DNA of 64,000 nt from QYOJ01 sp964449285 (GCA_964449285.1 CAYUZX010000012.1:1-64000), one strand, 5' to 3'; counted from the first letter of the stretch, positions 8,550-17,334 are shown. Numbers and translations are program-made. The notes: generated by a model from the sequence alone, not told the origin.

Positions 8550-10201
8550 GAGCGTTCGTACAGGCATATTTTCGAAAGATGATGATGCTCAACGATCTGG
8601 TTGAGGCGTTCCGCAAACTGAAACAGGTCAACAGGGATCCGGCATACCGCGAGTACCGGGAGCAGTATCTGGAACTGATCCTGGCCGTTCTTACAACCTT
8701 TGCAGTCTTTGATATTCTGGGGGGACAACTGATTGATTTTCTGAGCAATCAACCGAATCTTCAACAACTGCTTTTTGTCAGGCTTCTCTTTTTCGTGCTG
8801 ATCATCTCCAATTTTTCTGTCTACCTCTTTCTGGCAAACAGGCTTCCGGTTAGGATATTTATCTACCCGTTGTTCTATTTATTCACCATTGCCTCACCGC
8901 TTCTGACCTATTTCACCGGTGGGGTGGATGGTCCCTATTGGTTTGAGATCATCTTCATCCTGGTTACCTGGTTCATGATGGTTCCGTTCAGTTACAGGCG
9001 TCTTGGGGTGCATGCCCTCATCCTGGCAACAATCTACAGCCTGATCATGGTTCCCCTGATCCCCCATCCTATCGACTGGGTGGTATTTACTGAACATGGC
9101 ATGGTCTTCGTTGCCGTTTTTATCCTGGGGATGCTGGTTGCCATCTTCAACAACCTCTTCTCCTCTTCCGTATTTTTCAGCGAACAACGAATAGCTAAAA
9201 GCGAAAAGCGCTTCCGCATGTTTACCCAAAACAGCCTTGATGTAGTTTGGACAATCGATGCCCGAACCGGCTGCTTCACCTATGTCAGCCCTTCGGTGTT
9301 CAATCTTCGCGGCTACCGCCCGGAAGAACTGATCGGGACCACAATCACGGAGTCACTCACTCCGGCATCACAGGAGAAGCTTCGTGAACTGACAACGAAA
9401 GCCAGGGATGAGATTCGCCAGGGCAAAAAAGAAAATGTGGAGATCGGGGAGCTGGAGCAGTATACCAAAACCGGTGATACGGTGTGGATTGAGGTGATTG
9501 TCAGTTTTGTTTCTAACGACTTAGGAGAGATCGTTGAAGTGATCGGGGATTCCAGGAATATTACAGAGCGCAAGAGGGCGGAGGGTGAGTTGCTGCAGAT
9601 CCAGGAGAAGCTGAAGGAGGAGTCGCAGAAGCTACACCAGGAGAACCTCCGGATCCAGTATGAATCGCTGAAGAACCAGATCAATCCTCATTTTTTATTC
9701 AATAGTTTGAATGTTCTGACCTCCCTGATCCGGATCGATGCCGGGTTGGCCGAAAAGTTTACCGAACAAATGGCCAAGGTATACCGCTATGTGTTGGAAC
9801 ACAAGGAGGAGGATACGGTGACGCTGCAGACAGAACTCGATTTCATCAAGTCATATATCTTTCTGCTGGAGATCCGGTTTCAGGGGAAAGTGTTGTTTGA
9901 CATAGATATTCCCGAAACATACCTCGACCGTCATATACCTCCCCTGACAGTCCAGCTCCTCATTGAGAATGCGGTGAAGCATAATGTCTTCTCAAAGAAA
10001 GATCCGCTCAAAGTGAAACTCTTCGTAGATAAGGAGGACTATTTCAACATCGTGAACAATCTGCAGAAGCGGGAAGTGGGGATGGGTTCTACGGCGGTGG
10101 GGTTACAAAACATAATTGACCGGTTCCGGCAGCTGACGCACCGGATGCCGGAATTCGGGGAGCAGGGGGATCAGTTTATTGCGCGGATACCGCTGCTGTA
10201 A
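8546..10201 (+). CDS. Membrane PAS-domain sensor histidine kinase of the LytS type
   Basis: The order is: a short cytosolic lead, about six transmembrane helices (residues ~45-205), a PAS domain (~216-345, EKRFRMFTQNSLDVVW onward with terminal NITERKRAE), a short coiled linker, and a His_kinase module. The phosphorylation motif is NQINPHFLFNSLNVL, typical of LytS/YehU kinases, and the ATP pocket has QLLIENAVKHN. The start codon overlaps the pump stop (ATGA), so it is made with the efflux system and probably controls it. The LytTR regulator 145 bp downstream is the expected partner. The ligand is unknown. Confidence 0.9.
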   Translation: MRAFVQAYFRKMMMLNDLVEAFRKLKQVNRDPAYREYREQYLELILAVLTTFAVFDILGGQLIDFLSNQPNLQQLLFVRLLFFVLIISNFSVYLFLANRLPVRIFIYPLFYLFTIASPLLTYFTGGVDGPYWFEIIFILVTWFMMVPFSYRRLGVHALILATIYSLIMVPLIPHPIDWVVFTEHGMVFVAVFILGMLVAIFNNLFSSSVFFSEQRIAKSEKRFRMFTQNSLDVVWTIDARTGCFTYVSPSVFNLRGYRPEELIGTTITESLTPASQEKLRELTTKARDEIRQGKKENVEIGELEQYTKTGDTVWIEVIVSFVSNDLGEIVEVIGDSRNITERKRAEGELLQIQEKLKEESQKLHQENLRIQYESLKNQINPHFLFNSLNVLTSLIRIDAGLAEKFTEQMAKVYRYVLEHKEEDTVTLQTELDFIKSYIFLLEIRFQGKVLFDIDIPETYLDRHIPPLTVQLLIENAVKHNVFSKKDPLKVKLFVDKEDYFNIVNNLQKREVGMGSTAVGLQNIIDRFRQLTHRMPEFGEQGDQFIARIPLL

Positions 10202-10287
10202 AAGAATCCTCAGATATGAGCCATATTGTAACAAGAATGTACACTAATATCCTTAGCGGTAAAAGTCTTCGTTTACGGGACCTTAAC

Positions 10288-10320
10288 CGCAAAAACGCGA
10301 AGGCGCAAAGAGCGCAAAAG
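10288..10320. repeat. GCGCAAAG-type dispersed repeat
   Basis: The run CGCAAAAACGCGAAGGCGC continues with AAAGAGCGCAAAAG in the spacer between kinase and regulator. Its reverse complement lexicon (CTTTGCGCCTTTGCGTC) occurs at 23291-23315. The two copies are similar but not identical and both are non-coding. Confidence 0.55.
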
Positions 10321-10345
10321 ATCTCAGAATAAAGAAATTTGAACA

Positions 10346-11101
10346 ATGAAAGTAGTAATCATAGAAGACGAAGAACTCTCCGCCCAGCGGCTGGAGAAGA
10401 TGATCCTGGAGATCGATCTCTCGATCAGCGTTCTGGCGAAGCTCGAATCGATCGAATCGGCTGTGGCGTGGTTCAGGTCCAATCCCGATCCCGACCTGAT
10501 CTTTCTGGATATTCATCTGGAGGACGGGATCAGCTTCAACATCTTCGACCAGGTGACCATCCAGTCACCCATCATTTTCACTACAGCCTATGACGAATAT
10601 GCCATCAAGGCTTTCAAATTGAAGAGCATCGACTACCTGTTAAAGCCAATCACCCGGGAAGAACTCGAAACAGCGCTCCGGAAATACCGGAACTGGACTG
10701 CGCTGGAGAAGCCGACGATCGACATCAGGGCGCTCTATGACCTGATCCATCCTGAGAAACATTACCGTACACGGTTTTCGGTCATAGTTGGCGACCGGAT
10801 CAAATCCATACCGGTGGAGGAGGTGGCCTATTTTTATTCGGCCGACGGGATCACATTTATGGTCTGTCGCAACACGCATGCATACACCCTGGATGGGAGC
10901 CTGGAGACTCTCGGGCACGAACTCGATCCGTCAAGGTTTTTCCGCGCCAACCGCCAGTTCCTCGTGGGGCTCGGCAGTGTGGTTCAGGCACATGTTTACC
11001 CCAAAAGCCGCCTGAAACTAGAACTGAAGCCAGACACGAATCAGGAGGTTTTCGTCAGCATCGACAGAGTTGTGGGGTTTAAGATGTGGCTGGAGGGGTA
11101 G
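10346..11101 (+). CDS. LytTR-family response regulator
   Basis: The receiver domain (about 1-118) has the acidic pair in VIIEDEE, the phospho-acceptor Asp55 in LIFLDIHLEDG, the conserved Thr in IIFTTAYDEYA and Lys in YLLKPI. The C-terminal LytTR DNA-binding domain (about 145-250) includes VEEVAYFYSADG and FFRANRQFLVGL. It is the natural partner of the LytS-type kinase upstream. LytTR proteins bind direct repeats, but none is obvious upstream of the efflux genes. Length of 251 aa is normal. Confidence 0.92.
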   Translation: MKVVIIEDEELSAQRLEKMILEIDLSISVLAKLESIESAVAWFRSNPDPDLIFLDIHLEDGISFNIFDQVTIQSPIIFTTAYDEYAIKAFKLKSIDYLLKPITREELETALRKYRNWTALEKPTIDIRALYDLIHPEKHYRTRFSVIVGDRIKSIPVEEVAYFYSADGITFMVCRNTHAYTLDGSLETLGHELDPSRFFRANRQFLVGLGSVVQAHVYPKSRLKLELKPDTNQEVFVSIDRVVGFKMWLEG

Positions 11102-11252
11102 GGAAGAGAGTCCGCTCACGTTATCCTTCAGGTAAAAATTACGGTTACTGTCCGTATATAGATAACCCCTATTTGCTGCAAAGATATGGGATAACAGTTG
11201 AATTCATTGGAATTCTTAAAGGTATGAAGGAGTGAATAAGCAGCATTCAGCA

Positions 11253-11729
11253 TCAGGCATCCGGCATCAGACTCGCAATCAACGGCCACGCACAAGCGGC
11301 CAGCAGTGCCAGTGTCAGCAATAGCCGGAGCGCATTCTTCACCGACCGGTTTTTCGTCGCGAAGATGTCCCAGGTATGAATCATCGCGGAGATTATGAAG
11401 AAGATGAGCGTGGCGATTAGAATCGTGGCATCGGCATAGAGGCCCCAATTGAAGATGAAGACCAACGTCGCTGTGATGGCAAAAGCCAGGTTGGCGCCTC
11501 CCGACTGCTTCTGGTACCGCGGATCAGCCTCCCTTCCCATCGACCCGGCAGATGCCTTTCCGAAGAAGAGGCCTTCGATACCGGTTAGTCCAGCCATGAC
11601 GACGATGACGAAGAAGCTCAAATAATGAAGGGTTGTTTTTGGATCACCGTTGCCCAACTGATAGGCAAAAAAGATCCCGGCGCAGATGCCGGTGATCCTG
11701 GACCATTCGAATAATTTTGGAGTATTCAT
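11253..11729 (-). CDS. Uncharacterised small polytopic membrane protein
   Basis: 158 aa with four to five hydrophobic helices (around residues 13-25, 37-58, 80-98, 103-124, 133-152) and little soluble sequence. A loop MGREADPRYQKQSGGAN sits between helices two and three. No family could be assigned. It stands alone, minus strand, between the LytTR regulator and the tRNA gene. The 150 bp on its 3' side contains a short direct echo (CAGCATTCAGCATCAGGCAT), one of the window's degenerate spacer repeats. Confidence 0.7.
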   Translation of the reverse strand: MNTPKLFEWSRITGICAGIFFAYQLGNGDPKTTLHYLSFFVIVVMAGLTGIEGLFFGKASAGSMGREADPRYQKQSGGANLAFAITATLVFIFNWGLYADATILIATLIFFIISAMIHTWDIFATKNRSVKNALRLLLTLALLAACAWPLIASLMPDA

Positions 11730-11866
11730 ATGAAGCGTGGTGTAAATGACTATAAATGTTAAGGGACTCTGCAGCTGAAAAACACGACAGGCATGATATA
11801 GCCTAAGTAAAGGAAATAGTTAATCTTCATTGGTTGGGGCAGAAATCAAGTTAAGGTTTTCATGAG

Positions 11867-11897
11867 TTTAAAATAACAAAATTATAGTATAAATTTG
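11867..11897 (+). promoter_or_regulatory. Bacteroidota-type promoter of the tRNA-Val gene
   Basis: The -7 element TAAATTTG fits TAnnTTTG exactly and lies 11 bases before the tRNA. A weak -33 (TTTA) lies 20 bases upstream. Spacing and position suit a stable-RNA promoter. Confidence 0.6.
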
Positions 11898-11908
11898 CTG
11901 CGTCGATC

Positions 11909-11983
11909 GGGACGTTAGCTCAGTTGGTTCAGAGCGCTGCCTTCACACGGCAGAGGTCACTGGTTCGAATCCAGTACGTCCCA
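11909..11983 (+). tRNA. tRNA-Val (anticodon CAC)
   Basis: The 75-nt cloverleaf is complete: acceptor GGGACGT pairs with ACGTCCC, D-arm AGCTCAGTTGG, anticodon stem CTGCC/GGCAG around loop TTCACAC with anticodon CAC, and T-arm GGTTCGAATCC. The discriminator is A and CCA is not encoded. It reads GUG valine codons. Confidence 0.95.
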
Positions 11984-11988
11984 CGCCT

Positions 11989-12019
11989 CAGATAATGACT
12001 ACACGACACTTATTATCTG
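11989..12019 (+). terminator. Candidate hairpin terminator after tRNA-Val
   Basis: A perfect 8-bp inverted repeat, CAGATAAT and ATTATCTG, separated by 15 bases and followed by CCTTTTC. It begins six bases after the tRNA. The U-tract is poor, so it may act as a processing or stability hairpin instead. Confidence 0.45.
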
Positions 12020-12054
12020 CCTTTTCATGATCATTCGTATTAACCGAGAGTCTT

Positions 12055-13641
12055 TCATAGAGTATTGGAGACGGGATTTTTTTTTCTCTTTACCAGCACA
12101 ATGATGACCAGAATCAGGATGATTACCAATGCTACCGGGGAAGCCAGAACAACGAAGCTCTGAATGACCAGCCATGTGCCGGGCGGGCTGGCAATCAATA
12201 GCTGGCGGTTGGCAGCATTATCTTCGATTCCCAGCAATGCCATGTTCTCTTTCAGGGCAAACGCCTCTCCCGAATAGTTTACCCCCTCTCCGAATCCATA
12301 TCCGGAGATCTCTTTCCCCTCTTTTGTGCCCTTCGCAATCACGCCACCTTCCCGGATCTCACTGGCTGCCGAATAGATAAATTGATCGTCGACAGTGGAA
12401 GCCATGGTGAATTCCAGCTTCTTATCAGGGATATTCACCTCCCAGCCGTTAGGATACCAGGCCTTGGACCTCGGACTGCGCATCCATTTTGTGATCGTGA
12501 CCGTTCCGGTGATATTTTCTCCTTTGCCAGCTTCATCAATGTACTTTCCTGAAATCGTTCTTGTAACCGGATCGGGAGGATCTTCACCCTTGTTTTTCAG
12601 ATCGGCTGTCTTGTCGGAATGGGGAGAGGCAAAGGTCACTTCGGTGTTGTCGTCAAACTGCACATCCGACCAGTCCCAGCCAAATGACTTCGGAGTTTCG
12701 CCGGAGAGGCCTTCGCGGATATTTTCAATCGCCTGAACCAGGATGTTTTTCGGATACCCGGTTGGCGAAATACCGGCCAGCCACTGGTGGTCCATCCACA
12801 TCTTGCCTGTAAGATGTCTGGTTTCACCTTGAAAGGTTACTGTGCCCGTTGTCTTGATATTGGGGAAAGAGTAATACCAGGTTCCCAATCCGAATATGGA
12901 AGGTATTTTACCGTTATCTCCCTGAAGTAGCAGAGGTTTGCTCTCTGCAAGATTGAGATCGATCGAAAGCTCCCTGACAGGATCGTTAACCGCAATTCTC
13001 ATCGGGAATACCCTCTCTTTTTGTAGGCTAACCGCACTGTTCATCCCTATCCGGGCAATAAAGGGTTCGATACCATAGGTGATCTCTCCGCCGGTTCCGG
13101 AGAAGATGGGATTACTGCCGGTAATATGCAAATTCTGATCGGCATAATTAACGGCCACGACAGTTTGCACCAGCTGGTTATCTAGCGCCGACAAGCCAAG
13201 TTTGTCAGCAATACGCGGGGGATAGAGAGCCCGACGGAAAAAGACGACAACAATATCGATCTCATTCCCGTTGGTGTCCAGGAAATTCCCCGACCAGAAG
13301 TACCACCCGAACTGGAAATCGAGTTGAGCCTTGTGATCACGCGGAAAGATCAGGGTATCGTTCGTGTTCATATCCGAATAGCCATGGAAATAGTCCTGTC
13401 CCATGAAGTTCGGCAATACATAGCATTGGGTGTAGTCCAACCCTTTTTCAGCCCTCTCCATCAGCAGATCATACCGTGCCGGGTATTTTTGAACGAGAGG
13501 AGTTCGCGTGGAGAGTACGCTGTTGATCATGACTGCTGTTGGCTGAGCGATATCCTTTTTCATCCCCGGAGGGCTGTTAAAAAATAAAATCAGGAGCGCT
13601 GCTCCGACAATGAGGAGTAAAATTGTGATGACTGCTTTCAT
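12055..13641 (-). CDS. CrtC/AttH lipocalin-like hydratase family protein with two membrane anchors
   Basis: 528 aa. An N-terminal hydrophobic helix (about 3-24) and a C-terminal helix (about 490-518, followed by VKRKK) bracket a large beta-rich exported domain. The motifs GTWYYSFPN, GKMWMDHQWLAG and FGWDWSDVQ match the carotenoid 1,2-hydratase (CrtC)/AttH double-lipocalin fold, whose members hydrate or bind lipophilic ligands. The extra C-terminal membrane helix is unusual for the family. No carotenoid genes are nearby, so a role on another apolar substrate is as likely. A TACCTTTG promoter element lies about 50 bases upstream. Confidence 0.75.
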   Translation of the reverse strand: MKAVITILLLIVGAALLILFFNSPPGMKKDIAQPTAVMINSVLSTRTPLVQKYPARYDLLMERAEKGLDYTQCYVLPNFMGQDYFHGYSDMNTNDTLIFPRDHKAQLDFQFGWYFWSGNFLDTNGNEIDIVVVFFRRALYPPRIADKLGLSALDNQLVQTVVAVNYADQNLHITGSNPIFSGTGGEITYGIEPFIARIGMNSAVSLQKERVFPMRIAVNDPVRELSIDLNLAESKPLLLQGDNGKIPSIFGLGTWYYSFPNIKTTGTVTFQGETRHLTGKMWMDHQWLAGISPTGYPKNILVQAIENIREGLSGETPKSFGWDWSDVQFDDNTEVTFASPHSDKTADLKNKGEDPPDPVTRTISGKYIDEAGKGENITGTVTITKWMRSPRSKAWYPNGWEVNIPDKKLEFTMASTVDDQFIYSAASEIREGGVIAKGTKEGKEISGYGFGEGVNYSGEAFALKENMALLGIEDNAANRQLLIASPPGTWLVIQSFVVLASPVALVIILILVIIVLVKRKKNPVSNTL

Positions 13642-13688
13642 GGATTTATTTTTTTATTAATGAGATTGACAAATACAAGAAGCTTATA

Positions 13689-13696
13689 CAAAGGTA
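13689..13696 (-). promoter_or_regulatory. -7 element (TACCTTTG) for the CrtC/AttH-like gene
   Basis: The minus-strand octamer TACCTTTG fits TAnnTTTG and lies 48 bases before the ATG. No clear TTG was found at the -33 distance. A plus-strand TATCTTTG at 13718-13725 lies close by and faces the neighbouring gene fossil. Confidence 0.45.
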
Positions 13697-13739
13697 TTTT
13701 AAAAGAATCATTATCCATATCTTTGATCGTATCAAATGA

Positions 13740-14438
13740 TGGTATCATGAAGCTGGCAAAGTCAAAGATATTTGGGTGGCTATCTCCTTTGTTCCGATCA
13801 GCACACTGTCCGACACGGTGATCATCAGGCTTACTGAGAATCCATCGGGACTTCCACCCGATACAGCGGACATCATGGAAGAGTGGACGCTCACTACGTT
13901 TGGGTCATGGTCGCAATGGAATACCCCGATTCATCTGCAGGGAAACGGCACATCCCAGCTTCAGGCCGGACATGATTATTGGTTATGGGCCATCGGCAAA
14001 GAGACCACCTGGTGCATGTGGAGCTTAAACGTGGATCCCTCATTTACATGTCCTCATACCATCCGCCGTGAAAATGAAGACTGGCTACCTGTTTCCAACG
14101 AGACTGCCAGCGCTTTCCGGGTTGATGTTTCAGAGGTTACAGGCATTTCAACCACCGATGTAAGGGATTCACAGGGCAGCTCACTTGCCCAGAATTATCC
14201 AAACCCATTTCATGCAACAACAAACATCTCCTATACTATCGGAAAACCTGGTTTTGTCAATCTGAAAATCTATGATCTGTTTGGAAGAGAGATCCAAACG
14301 GTCGTTAATGAATTCCAGGATGCCGGGATTCATTCCATTGATTTTGATGCGGATCAACTTTCAACGGGAGTCTACTTTTATCAACTTCAGGTAGGAAGCC
14401 GGTTGGTGGATGTTAAAAAGATGTCCTGTGTGAAGTAA
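13740..14438 (+). pseudogene. 5'-truncated secreted protein with T9SS sorting domain
   Basis: The open frame starts directly after a TGA stop and reads protein-like sequence at once (GKVKDIWVAISFVP), with no signal peptide, so the N-terminal part has been lost. The body (FGSWSQWNTPIHL, YWLWAIGKETTWCMW) resembles extracellular beta-sandwich domains of Bacteroidota surface proteins. The C-terminus is a standard type A T9SS signal: QNYPNPFHATTNISY, then LKIYDLFGREI, STGVYFYQL and a final Lys-rich strand. A GTG at 13776 gives 220 aa but would lack export. It is a fossil unless joined to an unseen upstream exon-like fragment. Confidence 0.7.
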
Positions 14439-14456
14439 CTGACATCCGATTTTATC

Positions 14457-14703
14457 ATGCATTTCGAAAATATTTTTGCCAAAATGCAAATATTTGTACT
14501 GGAAAAGAGAATGTATATGATGCAACCTGGATTAATTGAGAACCTGCTGGAACTGGACAGGATAGCTAGAGCTGACGGAAACAAATACCCCCCAAAACGG
14601 TATATGTATCCTCATTTGGAGTATCTGATGACCAAAACCAGACAGATTACCGGTATTGTTGGCCTTCGTGGTACGGGGAATCCCATTGATTTTGTTCGGC
14701 TTC
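14457..14703 (+). pseudogene. N-terminal fossil of an AAA-type ATPase
   Basis: The frame reads NLLELDRIARADGNKYPP and then MTKTRQITGIVGLRGTGN, the start of the Bacteroidota AAA/DUF4143-type ATPases up to the Walker A loop. The expected GTGK reads GTGN and the frame loses all similarity a few residues later (stop at 14720). Over 300 residues are missing. The break coincides with the 3' end of the convergent 58-aa gene, marking an old deletion junction. Confidence 0.6.
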
Positions 14704-14880
14704 TTATGGTAGTTTTTTGATTGACCTCCCGGATGCCATTTCAACAACAGGATCGATGGTGATGGTATAGCAGCCTTTGTTGGTGTTGGTATAGGAGACC
14801 TGTTCGGGGCCATAGGGACCGTGTTGTTTTGGATGAAATTTTTCATATCCTACAGGAAATGAGAATTTTAAGTTGTTCAT
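14704..14880 (-). CDS. Small 58-aa protein translationally linked to the racemase homologue
   Basis: An ATG six bases after the racemase stop opens a 58-codon frame (MNNLKFSFPVGYEKFHP, ending GRSIKKLP). It is rich in Tyr, Pro and Gly and has no signal peptide or membrane segment. No family could be recognised. The tight spacing and same strand suggest an operon with the racemase. It may be an intact small protein or the start of a longer gene cut by the deletion that also truncated the opposing ATPase fossil. Confidence 0.5.
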   Translation of the reverse strand: MNNLKFSFPVGYEKFHPKQHGPYGPEQVSYTNTNKGCYTITIDPVVEMASGRSIKKLP

Positions 14881-14886
14881 TATCAG

Positions 14887-15585
14887 TTATGGTTCGATCA
14901 TTCTTGTGACCAGACTCTCAACGTGAATCTTAGTGGTATCAACTATCTCAAAATCTTCAAAATCAGATTGGTTAAGAATCAATGGCAATTCCGTGCCTCC
15001 TAAAATCAATCCTTCGATGGATTCTTTTTCGTGCAATTCTTTTACTATCCGGAGAAGTTGGTTTTTGGTTTCAGGAATAACCTTGTTCAGGACCAGCTCT
15101 GACATGTATTTTTCGTGAATGTAGTCCTGTTCCGGGGGATTCGGTATTACGACTTCAAGGCCGTATTTCCCGGCAATCTTCTGATAAAATCCGAACGTCA
15201 TGGTTGATTTTGTCCCGAAAAGCCCCACCCGTTTCAACTTTTTCGATGCAATGAACAGGCAGGTCTCCTCCACGATGCTGATCAGTGGGATATGAGCCCG
15301 TTCCGCCAATTTATCAAACACGATATGGGGAGTGTTCGATGCAATGGCTGCAAAATCGACTCCTGCTCTCTCAAGGATTAATATTCTGGCAGCGAGGAAA
15401 TCGACCAGTTTGTCAAGCTGGTTCGTAAACACATAATCAAGCATCTCGGTCATATTGATGCTATGGATGAGGATCTCAGGATATTCTTTTGTGTTCAACC
15501 GTTCCTGAAACCGCTGAATGATCAGTCGGTAGTATGCAATGGACGATTCCGGCCCAACGCCTCCTATTAGCCCTAACTTCTTCAT
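14887..15585 (-). CDS. Aspartate/glutamate racemase-family protein lacking both catalytic cysteines
   Basis: 232 aa, usual length. The fold signature is clear: KKLGLIGGVGPESS at the start, then IASNTPHIVFD and LILGGTELPLI. Asp/Glu racemases use two cysteines, normally in CNTxH and GCTE. Here the first position is Ser and the second Gly. E. coli YgeA shows that one of the pair can change, but loss of both thiols argues against standard cofactor-free racemisation. It could act as a lyase, isomerase or binding protein. A 58-aa gene follows after six bases. Confidence 0.85.
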   Translation of the reverse strand: MKKLGLIGGVGPESSIAYYRLIIQRFQERLNTKEYPEILIHSINMTEMLDYVFTNQLDKLVDFLAARILILERAGVDFAAIASNTPHIVFDKLAERAHIPLISIVEETCLFIASKKLKRVGLFGTKSTMTFGFYQKIAGKYGLEVVIPNPPEQDYIHEKYMSELVLNKVIPETKNQLLRIVKELHEKESIEGLILGGTELPLILNQSDFEDFEIVDTTKIHVESLVTRMIEP

Positions 15586-15801
15586 TTTATTGGTTTTATT
15601 TTTATGAATAATCTCGAGTTCTGTCTGTCCATGTCATGGGATTACCATGTACCCAGGTTATTTGAGGAACGTGGGAGGTTGAACATCAGTTTACCGCATG
15701 ACTTTTTCCCCCGTGGACACAAATTGTTTGTTTCGATTGAGATTTCATTGATGTTGATTTTCTTCAATGGTAAAAATAGTGAAATTCTGGAACCAGGCAT
15801 A

Positions 15802-15833
15802 ATTGCTCTGCGAGGAACAGAGTGACGAAGCAA
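15802..15833. repeat. TTGC...GACGAAGCAA dispersed repeat
   Basis: GCGAGGAACAGAGTGACGAA flanked by TTGC and GCAA. A close relative lies at 35901-35926. The rest of this 309-bp gap before the beta-CASP gene holds only an unconvincing 73-codon frame and no other signal. Confidence 0.6.
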
Positions 15834-15894
15834 CGGCATCCTCTTTTTTCTTACTTTTACAAAACTTTAATAGATCTACCAAACTTGTTCACTT

Positions 15895-17286
15895 ATGAGA
15901 ATCACACTCTACGGGGCTGCCAGCGGAGTGACAGGCAGCGCTTACCATGTTGAGACGAAAGAAGCCAACATCCTGATCGATTGCGGCATGTTTCAGGGAG
16001 GAAAAGAGGCCGACAAACTCAACCGTTCTGCTCCACCGGTTGATTTTAAACGACTTGACTCCATTGTACTTACCCATGCCCACCTGGATCACTGCGGACG
16101 GCTTCCGCTGGCGATCCGCGCCGGGTATAATAACGCTATTTATGCAACTCCTGCTACGATTGAAATTGCCGGATTGATCCTCCGGGATTCACTCAAGATA
16201 TATACCAGTGATCTGGAGAAACTCAACCGTATGTTACAACGCCAGGGGAAAAAGAAGCTGCAACCCTTATATGACAAGGAGGATGTAGAGCAGGCTATAA
16301 GGCAGATGGAATCCATTCCTTACAGGCAACCCTACATGGTGGCTTCCGGGATCAAAGTGATTGCCCAGGAGGCAGGCCATATCCTCGGATCGGTCAGCCT
16401 GAAAGTCGTCACCACAGAAGATGGGAAGGAGAAGTCTGTCGTTTTTTCCGGCGACCTTGGGGCCGCCGGGATACCAATCATAAAAGACCCCGAACCCTTC
16501 ACGCAAGCCGATATGGTTTTCATGGAATCCACCTATGGCGATCGGGACCACAAATCTCTCAGCGCTACCCTGGAGGAGGCTCGTACGATCATTCATGAAG
16601 CCATTGAATCCAACGGAAAAATTTTGGTCCCCTCGTTTGCCGTCGGCCGTACACAGGACCTCTTATATTACCTGGATGAAGCCTTCCACAAGGAAAACCT
16701 CCCGTCGTTTCCCATCTATCTCGACAGCCCGATGGCGATCCAGGCTACAAAGATCTACCTGCAGCATCCCGAGCTATATGATGAGGAGACGCAGGTATTG
16801 AATCTAAGGGGCCAGTTCAGGAAGGACCTGGCCAAGGTTCATCTCACAGCAACGCCTGATCAGTCAAAAGCGATCAATGATGTGGCTGGAACCTGTCTGA
16901 TCATTGCCGGCTCGGGAATGTGCACCGCCGGACGGATCGTTCATCACCTTCGGCACAACCTGTGGCGGCCCGAAACATCTGTCGTTATCGTAGGTTACCA
17001 GGCCGTAGGAACTCTCGGGAGACAGCTTGTGGAGGGAGCCGAATATGTTAAAATCTGGGGCGAAACCATTGTGGTGAAAGCGAAGATCTACAGCCTGGGA
17101 GGATTCAGCGCCCATGCCGGGCAGTCGGATCTGCTGAAATGGTTTGGTGTCATTGCACCATCAAAACCTAGAGTTGTACTGATCCACGGGGAAGATAAAG
17201 CCCGGGCCGTGTTGGCGGAGAAGCTGAAGCAAGAGTTTGGCGTGAAGGCGGAGGTTCCTGGTTATGGTAAGACCGTTCAAGTGTAA
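15895..17286 (+). CDS. MBL-fold beta-CASP ribonuclease (CPSF73/Ysh1-like)
   Basis: 463 aa metallo-beta-lactamase nuclease that cleaves or trims RNA in the cytosol. The zinc-binding motif HAHLDHCGRLP sits near residue 61, followed by FSGDLG and METSYGDR-like FMESTYGDRDH. The beta-CASP insert begins at VPSFAVGRTQDLLYYL and includes IAGSGMCTAGRIVHHL. The C-terminal motifs GGFSAHAGQSDLL and VVLIHGEDKAR complete the active site. It lacks the long C-terminal domain of RNase J, so it belongs to the shorter bacterial homologues of eukaryotic 3'-end endonucleases. It stands alone on the plus strand. Confidence 0.9.
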   Translation: MRITLYGAASGVTGSAYHVETKEANILIDCGMFQGGKEADKLNRSAPPVDFKRLDSIVLTHAHLDHCGRLPLAIRAGYNNAIYATPATIEIAGLILRDSLKIYTSDLEKLNRMLQRQGKKKLQPLYDKEDVEQAIRQMESIPYRQPYMVASGIKVIAQEAGHILGSVSLKVVTTEDGKEKSVVFSGDLGAAGIPIIKDPEPFTQADMVFMESTYGDRDHKSLSATLEEARTIIHEAIESNGKILVPSFAVGRTQDLLYYLDEAFHKENLPSFPIYLDSPMAIQATKIYLQHPELYDEETQVLNLRGQFRKDLAKVHLTATPDQSKAINDVAGTCLIIAGSGMCTAGRIVHHLRHNLWRPETSVVIVGYQAVGTLGRQLVEGAEYVKIWGETIVVKAKIYSLGGFSAHAGQSDLLKWFGVIAPSKPRVVLIHGEDKARAVLAEKLKQEFGVKAEVPGYGKTVQV

Positions 17287-17334
17287 GGGAGCAAAGGAGC
17301 GAGGTTACGAAAACTTCGTACTTCTGACTTTCCC

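Noticed and set aside
11128..11252. Gene in the spacer after the LytTR regulator
   Set aside because: Only degenerate repeats (CAGCATTCAGCATC type) and AT-rich sequence; no coding signal.
15604..15825. 73-codon plus-strand frame between racemase and beta-CASP genes
   Set aside because: The translation has no family resemblance or signal peptide, and its end lies in a dispersed repeat; it looks like chance open frame.
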